A stretch of DNA of 64,000 nt. Source: Byssochlamys sp. IMV 00236. Taxonomy: Eukaryota; Ascomycota; Eurotiomycetes; Eurotiales; Thermoascaceae. Positions within the stretch are counted from its first letter, which is position 1; each line of letters starts with the position of its first letter. The notes below the pieces were generated by a model. The model was not told the DNA's origin. It saw only the letters and a list, made by a program, of their open reading frames with translations, and ran no database searches. Position numbers and translations under genes: made by a program. The stretch is taken from assembly GCA_001931875.2 (NCBI GenBank), contig MSJH02000698.1, positions 372,001 to 436,000 on the forward strand. The letters are read 5' to 3'. Shown piece after piece: positions 55,073 to 64,000 of the stretch.

Positions 55073-55495
55073 ATGTACGGAGAAGTGCATCAAAATTGAC
55101 TGCCAACGCTAGTAATCATGCTAGTATGCAAATTACACCCCTATCCCCGAGGAAACACCAGGTCTCGCCTTCTTTAAATAAGGATATTGCTTCTGTTATT
55201 GAATAAATATATAACTTATCGCTCTGGAATATCTTTGTACTTATAATCATCTTGATATAATATATCATTAAGCCGAAAAAGAAAAAGAAATATAGGAAGA
55301 ATGTGGTAAATTAAGGGGGCTATTTTGGTATACAAAAACTTTTACAAATTTAGTCCTTTATCCTTAAGTAGTTTAGATAAACAAAACGATTTCCTAAAAT
55401 ATCTCTAGAATCAAAATATGTAATTAGTAATACAATGGTATTTATCCTGTTATTACTAGCGTTGGCAGTCAATTCTGATGCACTTCTCCGTACAT
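55073..55495. mobile_element. 423-bp MITE-like element with 44-bp terminal inverted repeats
   Basis: The left end 55073-55116 and right end 55452-55495 are inverted copies with a single mismatch. Each begins ATGTACGGAGAAGTGCATCA and continues through GACTGCCAACGCTAGTAAT. If the conserved TA inside the ends is the target duplication, the element proper starts with CGGAG and ends with CTCCG, as in TA-inserting Tc1/mariner/Fot-like families. The roughly 335-bp interior is AT-rich with no coding capacity, so the element is non-autonomous. Near-identity of the ends suggests recent activity. Confidence 0.82.
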
Positions 55496-56349
55496 ACATA
55501 AGTTAATTAACTTATGTTGGCAAGGGTGTTTTCGTGATTTATCTTGCTTTTGTTACAGAAGCCGATGCTTCCCCCCCCGTCTTACAGGGATATAACCTAT
55601 CTCTTTGTTCGAGAACTACTCTCGATTTGTCGCTCAAGCATCTCTATCTAGTATCCAGTGACTAGGCTAGATAGTACATTAGTACGATTTAATTCGAAAT
55701 TCTATTCTGCTGCTGGCATACCATAGGTACTCATGCATTATCGCTTCGGATAGTGGAGCCTTATCAGATGCATTTTACTTTACCATTTACTCTAAAGTTT
55801 AGAGTCTAGTCTAGACGCTGGAATAGTACCTTCTACGCATGGTCCCTGGTCTCTACGTATCTACCTATAGTATGGGCTAACTACCGCCGGCAGTGGACGG
55901 AGTACTATTCCGCACGGACATACTCCTGCATTTGTTTAGTATGCTTGGTCATAGCGCTGGTCGGGACACTCCAGCGGTGAATTGTTGGATATGCTCCGTA
56001 TTCCCTTTCCGTGTAGCGGTGAGTTTGAGCGAGATTGTTTAGTTATTATTATTTCTTATCACTATATGATCTATGCGCAATATTATTGCTGTTTGTTCCT
56101 GGAATATATTGCCGTCTTGGATAGAGAGGAACAGTAGCTGGTCTTTAAAAGCCTTATCAGGCAGAGCAGGATATCGACAAAGTCAAGGGATGACTAGGCG
56201 ATGAATGGTCGCATGAAAGCAGGACTTAGTGTGGCCCATTTGATTTTTGCTATCTATAGCATGTCTAAAATGATCACGTAGAACTTTTGTCACGATACAT
56301 AACGGATTTCAGTCCGTAAAGACTGATCTTTTCCACTGTACGATTTATT
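55496..56349. other. 3' spacer of LYS9
   Basis: AT-rich, no gene supported. Contains the 3' flank of the lysine gene. Confidence 0.45.
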
Positions 56350-58468
56350 CTAGTTGATGACCTTCTCCTGGCAGGCGATTCTGAAAGTGCTATATTAGTA
56401 TGCAAGGTGCTTAAAGATCGGAAAGAGAAGACATACCCGTATTTCTCCTTCAGCTCCTTCATCAGGGGTCCGTTGATACGGGAGTTCATCGGCGCGAGGA
56501 TACCCTTCTCGGAAATGGTACCATCGAGGACTTGCTTGGCAGCTGATTGGTACATTGCGTCAGTACTCATCTCTCAAAATAGCAATCTGCAGGAAATATC
56601 ACAGTGCGGGTTACGTACCGACTCCGCAAGGAACGCCGACCAGCTTGGCCATTGCCGAATAACCACCGGACCCGGTGGGAGCACCGTATTCGCAGAGGGT
56701 AGAAGTTCTGGTTTCTCGGCTTCCATCCTTGTTCTCGATTTCGAACTTGTGTTGAAGCATCTAAAACGGGGATTAGAGATTACTGAAGATCGTTTGAAGG
56801 TCAAGACTGTACATACCACCAGGTCACGCTCGCCCTCCTCAAATTGCATCTTCTCCTCAAGAGTGGCGCACAGAGTGTCCAAGGGGTTACCCTTGGGGGT
56901 GATCTTGGCATCGGAGAAGATACCAACTGCATCGTCATGTTAATCGGAAGAACTGATTGTGGAGGCTCGCAGTTACTTACGCCACTTGAGACCTGCAACG
57001 ATTCTGTCCTTCTCATCGTTGTCCTTGAAAGCGGTCTTGGATGAGATTGCCCACAGGAGATCCTTCTCGGTCGAAGAAGTAGCACCCAGGATCTTCTGGG
57101 TGGCTTCCTTCCAGGCAATGGGCTCCTTCAGGAAGCTCTGCTCCTCGTCGCTGAGGAAGCCAATGTCAACGAGGACCTTGACAAACTCGGGGAATCCTTG
57201 GTATCTCAGGGTCTAATAGCGGGTTAGCATTACAAAGGCCTAGAATGGAAAGAAACAATTCCTTACACCACGGATGATGGTCTCAGCCTCGGGGATCTGG
57301 TAGCGCTCCTTGTACGGGGTAGAGTCACGGTTGGGGTATGCGACAAAGGCAAAGCCTAGATATGTAAGAATGGAGCACAAGCATACTGCATTGGATACCA
57401 AACGTACCAGGGTAAATGTGGTAAGGCTTGGCGGTAGCCATCAGGTCTTTTCATGTGGTGTTAGCGTAGTACTTTATATGGCATACGCAAGCGGTTCCTT
57501 ACCAGGACCGGCGACATCGACGATCTTTCCACCCTGGTAGAACTTGGCAGAGTTTCTCAGAGCGAGAAGGACACCGCGGGAGCTTTAGCCATGTAGCGTT
57601 AGTATGATTTCTTGAATACAAAAGTACAATGTAAAACCAATAGGGCACATACGACCAAGAGAACCTATGATAGAATAATATTAGTATTGGTCTTTCCAAA
57701 GGATTAAGATATATTTGTACTCACTTGTATCCCAATGGGTTGCCAGAATCTAAAACTCAGTCTCAGCAATATACCCATACGTCACGTCCATTGCACATAC
57801 CTTCCGGGGCGGGCAGTCCACCACAGTATGAGAGGAAAGACTTGATCTTTCCACCAGCCTTGTGGACGTTCTCAATGGTAGAAATGGCATACAGGTGGTC
57901 GATACCAGGGTCGAGCTGAGAAATTGTTATACTTATGAAGACAAATAACAACTCAGGAAGTCATTATAAAACTTACACCAATCTCGTTCATGACAGTGAT
58001 GCCCGCATCCTTAGCCTGCTGATCAAGCTCCATCATAGCAGGGGAGACGTAGCTAGTGGTCACGACATTCTTCTTGTTGCGAATGGCGGACTTGATTACA
58101 TCGGCATGGAAAATGTACGGGATCAAGCTGATAACAAGATCATGCTGGGCAACAGCAGCATCCAGAGCAGCGGGGTCAGTGACATCGAGAGAAATAGCCT
58201 TTGCGAGCTTAACACCCTCCGAGAGCTTCTTGGCGCTGTCAAGACCTCTGCAGGCTATATATGGTTGTGTCAATTGAATCATGTCAAGCTATACATCCAT
58301 CCGCCAAATGACTCACCCACAGTGACCTCAACGCCGGCGTCACTCAGGACATCCAGCGTAGGTCTGGCAACGAAGCCCGAGCCGCTGCAATGATGTTACT
58401 ATATAGATCACTACTTCTGGATTGTTTTCACTCGACACTTACAGCAGCAGAACACGTTGAGGAGCCAT
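56350..58468 (-). CDS. LYS9: Saccharopine dehydrogenase (NADP+, L-glutamate-forming; saccharopine reductase)
   Basis: Penultimate step of fungal lysine synthesis (alpha-aminoadipate pathway): joins aminoadipate semialdehyde and glutamate to give saccharopine. Fourteen exons: 58468-58443, 58384-58317, 58254-57977, 57915-57801, 57749-57725, 57664-57653, 57582-57503, 57446-57408, 57355-57267, 57212-56981, 56926-56817, 56760-56619, 56542-56437 and 56380-56350. These give 1353 nt, 450 aa, close to the yeast enzyme. The start MAPQRVLLLGSGFVARPTLD is the NADPH-binding Rossmann motif. EIGLDPGIDHLYAI, GGLPAPEDSGNPLGYKFSWS and AGPDLMATAKPYHIYPGFAF follow across splices, and the end is KYGIACQEKVIN. Exon 6 is only 12 nt. 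All junctions hold frame. Confidence 0.95.
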
Positions 58469-61400
58469 GGTTGTCGGTCTATAGTAAATGCGTAGAAAGA
58501 TAGCTGTTCCAGGTGAAGTTGTGCGCGTGTGCGGTGATATTATTACTCAACTGCAGCGCCGGAACAAGTGGGGTACTCGCTTGGAGGGGCAATCTGCCAT
58601 TCGCATCTTGCTAATCTCAGATAGGGAAACGCTTGCCCTGTTTAGGTTATCCCACGTCATGTGATTGGTGTTTTCCGAGGATTTGCCGACTTTTTGGTGT
58701 CTTATCGCCCGATATGCGATAACCAGATTGATAATCTTGTAGTTACAATACATAGAGACATACATATCAGCATCATGGAAAGGGTCGATTTATGACTTGT
58801 TGATACTAAACGCCGATTTTGGAAGTACATTAACGGATAATATTGATCTGGTCGTAGCGGTAGAAGTCATGTAGATGAATGATATATATGTTGCACTATA
58901 CAGTTAACACCAAATCTAACCTGGGTACTCACCTCAGTCCTTCGAGACCCCATAGCACTGGTGATTTTGTGTGCATAAATGAGTAACGAACCATAAATGC
59001 TCTCTTTGCGTAATATAAATTTCATTGACCTCTCGAAATACGCATTCCAGTCAGTCAAAAATCAGTACTGACTGTAGGTAACAAGCAGTGCCTGTTCACG
59101 AGGCAGGAGAGAGAACCCCTCCAAGGACTGTCGTCGAGCATTTATGAGGAGCAACGACTGCTATAGAAACTAGGACCAAAGGGCAATTAACCTCGGAGCC
59201 GGTACCTACGAGGTACACAGGTCTAAAAAGGGCTAGACGAGCATCTCCCGTACAATAGACGCATAGTCTAAGCGGGCCCGTGGGCGGTTCGCAATAACGA
59301 GAAACTAAAGAAACTGACCCCATCCATCCATCCATCCCTGGAGACCCTTCATAACCATAATTCACAAGAAAAGCACAGCCAAGGCTTTTTACTCTGGACT
59401 CTGGAGGAGTACCCCACGGAGAAAACCCGGGGGCGGGAAGGTTAGGAGCAATAATACGGAGTACGGAGTAGTTAATGATAAACGCGAAAAATCCCCGGAC
59501 CGCAACCCTGCGCCCATGCGGCCCCGAATCCTCCCGATCGGATGCATGTATCACTATCTTAGTCCACTCCGTATCCCATTATTATGAAAGGTTACTAGTA
59601 GTTATCGTATTCCAGGATTTTCGTTTGGTCTTCCGCAATTAGAATCGAAAGATGGTGCAATGCGCTATTTCGATTTTGCGGTCCCGTCTTTCCCCCATGG
59701 AGTCTCCATGAAAGTTTGTTTTTGAGGATAATAATCATAATAATAATAATGACAATGACCGGTCGCGAGAACTGCTAACCCAACCCACCCGCCTGTCCCC
59801 GTATATTCCCCGTATATTCCCCGGTGGTTACAAAGGTGTGGCTCGGTCCTAAAGCGCCCGGGGTTATCTGGGGCAGAACAGGGGTACTTACCAGGACGGG
59901 AAAGGAAAGTTATCCGTGGATTCTATACTCCGCAGATAGTAGTCTAATCATGATGATAATGAATGGAATGAATTATTATTAATGAATGAGGACCTCTTGG
60001 TAAGTTAGAATGTCATGGTAACCATGGGAAAGATTCCGAATTGTCGGGATTGGGCTTAAGTTAAGATTAAACGTTTTACCCCGACTTTCCTTTTCCTTTC
60101 CCTGGTTAATGGAACTGGTGATGAAGTTTCCTGTCTTTTGTTCTGGATTTGCTGTATCGCTTACTTAATGCAGGATGATGGAGGGGTGGGCAGGCAAGAG
60201 GAATGGAAATACTTTCTGTCTCTCGTGTTAGTGACGTCCAGATTTGTTGTTGATCTTCGAGGGGCACGAGGGGCACGAGGGAGGGGGAGGGGGTTTGGAA
60301 CGTTCTGCCAGCTGCGCTGCTGCTATCTAGGTAACGTTAGCTGTGCAGACATGCTCTATTCTAGGATGAATCCTTGGCGTGGACGAGAAAGAATAAAAGA
60401 AAAGAACTCACATCGACCAATCATTATTCGACGGTCGAAAACAGCAGTGATGAAGATCATTGATCTTCGCATTTCGTGTAATGAAATCTGAGACCGACTG
60501 AACCACTGGTCAAGACGTGATTCCAATAGAGCCCTTTGAAGATAACTACTACGCCGCAACTGTGGGTTAGTTAGCAGTAACTAGTAGTTGGATCTGGATC
60601 AAGATATTGTTGCTTTTTCGGCAGGTCCATCTGAGTTGCATTGCTAGAGACGTACTCCGTACTCGAATAAGCAATCATACTGATAGATACGTTTCATAGC
60701 TTATGCTACGTATCCCTGGAGCCTGCGATAAAGCGTTGTGATCTCGCTTCCAGACCAGGGATCATATGTAGTAAGTCGTAAATCGATGTGGATGACCTCA
60801 TGCATCAGGACGGATCTGAATAGGTTAGCGTTCTACTGAATCTCTTGTCAGTAGTAGACTAGTAGTTGCATATAGGATTGTCCGTGCCGCAGCATCGAGC
60901 AATACTCTAATTAGTTCCGCATGCAGATTGCATACCTAATCTACCCCACCACGATTTTCTACCTGTCTAGTAACCGCTCCGTTTTTTTGTGGCTTCGGCC
61001 GGTGATGATTCCATTTCCGTGCCATGTGCGAAAAATCTCCGTGGCTACCGCTTCAAAGTGGTATTCGGTGAGTCTTTAGCGGGGGGTGCAAAAGAAAAAA
61101 AGAAATCTCAGAGACTAATGTTTCTGAAACAAGTCCAAAATATCTTAGTTACGCTACGCGAAAGAAACTGGCTCTGTGAAGAGAAACCTCGCCAGTCTCA
61201 CGGAGTAGAGTCGAGTAGTGTGTTCCGATGATGTCAACCGCACAAACCCTGAAGATGCTACGCCTCTCGGATCATATCAACCGAAATAGAGATAGGGTCC
61301 ATAATGCCGTACGTATCCCGAGCCAAAGGGGCATAGTCCAGGCTGTCAAGAGCCCAGCAGTCGGGTCCAGGTACCTGCGATGGATCATTTTTTTTTTGCT

Positions 61401-64000
61401 TCTTTTTTAACTATAGATCCCGCCTTTTCCGCCGCAGAGCGCCGGGAGCCAGTCCTGCAGCGGTGAATGGTAATTATCACGTCTAGTCTGAAAAAGGCGA
61501 TCGGTATTGTTGACCGGTGGAGGGACCGATAGTTAGAGATCTAAGTCACGGCGGTCGTTCGGCCCGATCCTCGTCCTGAGGCGGGCACAAGTGAGAAGAA
61601 AGAGAAAAGAAAAATAATAATGAGAGAGATCTCGTTGGTTTCCGTCGATTGAACGCTGCGTAATTAATTGAATAATATAGATCGGTAGTGCCTACCCTGC
61701 TTCCACTGCCGGTAGGGTTCATTGTTAAACTCACATTAAACTCAATGCTGTGGTCGGTTCTCCTACCGGCGAGCATCGTGACCTGGGGATAGTTTGTTTT
61801 TCTGGGTCAACTGAGTGATAGAAACTCTTTCTGTGATTATCACGATATCTAGCCTTGATCTTCGTCCTAGGGTACTCGATGGAGCGTCTGCAGACTTGGA
61901 ATCGAGATCGACGGTTGGCGAGGCTCCGCCTGGGATCTCCCAACGCTGACGCTTGAAGTAGGGTGCCTGATCCCCTAGATAGCGTGTCACTAGCGCCAAT
62001 TCTTACTTCCCACCGCCAGCAGGACAGGATGAAATTTTGAATGAACCTTGGAAACGAGTCCATTTCCCACCAGAAAGGAAAAAAAGATAGATTATTTCCT
62101 TACTGCGGACGTGGCGGCCTCACGCAGAAAAGCCTCATCCACAGCGACTGCCGAAAGACCCTGCGGACTCCGGAGTGGGTTCATCCGCCAGGAACCGGGG
62201 TCTGGATCCGTACTCTCTACCTGTCTAATAATCTACTCCTACAAGCAATGCGGATCACAGTCTTAAAGCGAGACAGACCGATATCGCTGGGGAACTTTCC
62301 AAGTCACGTGAGTGGTGCTAGACTATGCTCGATCGGAGAGCGTCGAGCAAAAAAAGGGGGGCAGCCCTACTACAGAACCTTCTGGGCGCCGTCCATCGTT
62401 TTGAAGCTGCCATCGGGCACGGGCTGTCTATCTAGTCTATTGGACTGGAATACGAGGTCGTCCGACTCTGGTCAGCATCATTCGTATGGTGATCGTCGGA
62501 CGACTCCAGAGCGAAAAAAAAAAAGCCTGTCGAAGCAGGAACGGGACGATCACGGAACCCCTCGCGGGTGAGGTCGAAGTTGCACTGCCCTGCCCATGGG
62601 GAAAGTTAGATCATCTCGCCGTTGGCAGTTGCACTCGTTTCGTCAGTCGATTCCGGGGTAAAAGTGAGTATGGTATAGTACTACTGGAAGCCCGTGGCTG
62701 AAAAGGCGGCTGAGGCAATTATTCTCGACGAAGGCGGAAAATGCCAAACCAGGCATGAAAGTGCGACTAGACTACGCCATCGGACGGAATCCAGTAATAA
62801 CTCACCCAAACACTGGACGTCTCGTGCCTCCAGCGTCAGAGGGCTAAACGGTGTCGTATTCAGAGACTGTTGCGTCGAAAAGCGAAAAGTAGCGACCCCT
62901 CGCCTGGATTGACCAGAGATCCCTCTTTTTACTTTATTTGGTTCCCTTTTTTGCCTTTATTTCCCTCACCGTTGTTGCTTTAGTGGCAGACGATCCTTGT
63001 AACCTGAGGCAGTGAAGTCATGGTTTTCCCCGGGGTCCTTTCGGCGGATAGCAGCGTACTTTTCTCGGCGGAAACTCGTGGGAAAGATTATTAGCGGTGA
63101 TGGCTTTAGCGGCCTGGTTCCAAGGACCGCTGCTGGGACCGCCACTGGGGGAGCCGACGTGGAGAGACTGCTTGTTCCCCCGCGACGCTGGCTGGCCCGG
63201 GGAAGGGGCACGAGCGAATCAGCGGCTCCGGTGTCGGGGGGAGTCCCTGGAGATGGAAGACACTCGGGGATCGTCGACGAAAAGGCCCGCTGCGATCGAT
63301 GGTCCCCGACGTCAGCAAATATGGTATGGCTCTCTCGAGTCGTCAAGGTGGCTCGCGCGCGATGCAGAGAGCGGGGCGAGTCACTCGTCTGGAGATCGCA
63401 AGCAGACTAGACTGTCTATCTAGCGGCTGCTTGCAAGTTGATTTGATTTGGTTGCATACTTTCATGAAACTTCATGATCAGTAGTGAGTAGGTAATAATA
63501 AATTGGATAGAGTGGTCTGGCGCTTATGGACGAATTGTGTGTGTGTGTGCAAGAACAAGCAGTTCGCCCGCTGCGTCACGAGTTCCATCGTTTTTACTTA
63601 CTGCCGGACTCGGCGCATGTGCCTGCCGGTGGCCACAGGGATTCTGGTATACTCCGTACCATAGTTACTTTACTACTAGGTATTTTATTATTCTTCCTGG
63701 CGTCTCTCTGGCCAGCACAGTCGACGCATTCCCAACGAGGCCTGCAGGCGACGCCAAGTGGGGGTATTCTGGTAATTTATCCAATCAGCCCCCTGCCTGA
63801 ACAATCGGCCGCCAGGTGTTTGCTGCCTTTCCCAAGACTCGTCGTGTTCCCAAGTTTCCCCCCCTTGGCCGCTCCCCACGACTGACCACCCGCGCCCGCT
63901 CCACTTGGTGGAACCAGCCTGACCTCCCCTTCCCAAGGCGCCCCCAAAAGATGGCCGCTTACCACGTCTATCCATAATAATCCATTATCCATAATCCATA
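58469..64000. other. Gene-poor region to window end
   Basis: No intact gene is supported in these 5.5 kb. The left end holds the LYS9 promoter. TACGGAGTA-type 9-mers occur at 59455 (two overlapping copies), 60653 and 63650, with related ACGGAGTA near 61196. A GGGGCACGA repeat lies near 60259-60280. The last 200 bp are C/T-rich on the plus strand, as in leaders of fungal genes, so a plus-strand gene may begin just beyond the window. Confidence 0.4.

Noticed and set aside
62041..62571. 176-codon frame near the right end
   Set aside because: Overlapped by frames of similar length on both strands, without family resemblance. I could not support it as a gene.

Overview
The window is nuclear DNA from a filamentous ascomycete, most likely an Aspergillus-type Eurotiomycete. 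The evidence is short introns (about 45-200 nt) with GTANGT donors and CTAAC/CTGAC branch sites, very intron-rich housekeeping genes, long gene-free spacers, and proteins of typical fungal form (Ssu1 sulfite pump, Lys9, Phb1, Qcr8, transketolase). Genus and species are inferred, not proven. There is one assembly gap, 24251-24425 (175 N).

Layout. 0.6-10.4 kb: sulfite efflux pump SSU1 (-), ribose-phosphate pyrophosphokinase (+, with a 9-nt micro-exon), a zinc-ribbon protein of unknown function (-) and an F-box protein (+). 10.4-20.5 kb: about 10 kb without an intact gene, holding a decayed GH78 alpha-rhamnosidase relic, a second unidentified gene relic, a 353-bp inverted-repeat element and microsatellites. 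20.5-34.3 kb: a dense housekeeping block with a large proline/serine-rich protein, a Bmt6-type rRNA methyltransferase (5' end in the gap), prohibitin PHB1 and QCR8 on a shared 318-bp promoter, spermidine synthase and transketolase. 34.3-38.8 kb: gene-poor, with a degraded gene around 36.1-36.6 kb. 38.8-53.1 kb: a signal-peptide membrane protein, two hydrophilic stress-protein-like genes in tandem, a SET-domain methyltransferase, a D-amino-acid oxidase with an apparent frameshift, an aminoglycoside-phosphotransferase-like kinase, a small probably mitochondrial protein, and an archaeal-type YchF GTPase with ten exons. 53.1-56.3 kb: microsatellites and a 423-bp MITE-like element. 56.35-58.47 kb: saccharopine reductase LYS9 with 14 exons. 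58.5-64 kb: no gene supported.

Functional themes are central metabolism (PRPP, polyamines, pentose phosphate, lysine), mitochondrial function (Phb1, Qcr8) and sulfite detoxification. I see no biosynthetic cluster, CRISPR array or defence system. The most unusual material lies in the spacers. It includes two TA-flanked MITE-like elements, a 49-bp perfect hairpin and a dispersed 9-mer TACGGAGTA. The 9-mer shares its first seven bases with the end of one MITE, so it may be an excision footprint. Three genes also contain micro-exons of 9, 10 and 12 nt. Exon boundaries were worked out by hand from splice consensus, reading frame and recalled family sequence, and were not aligned by computer.
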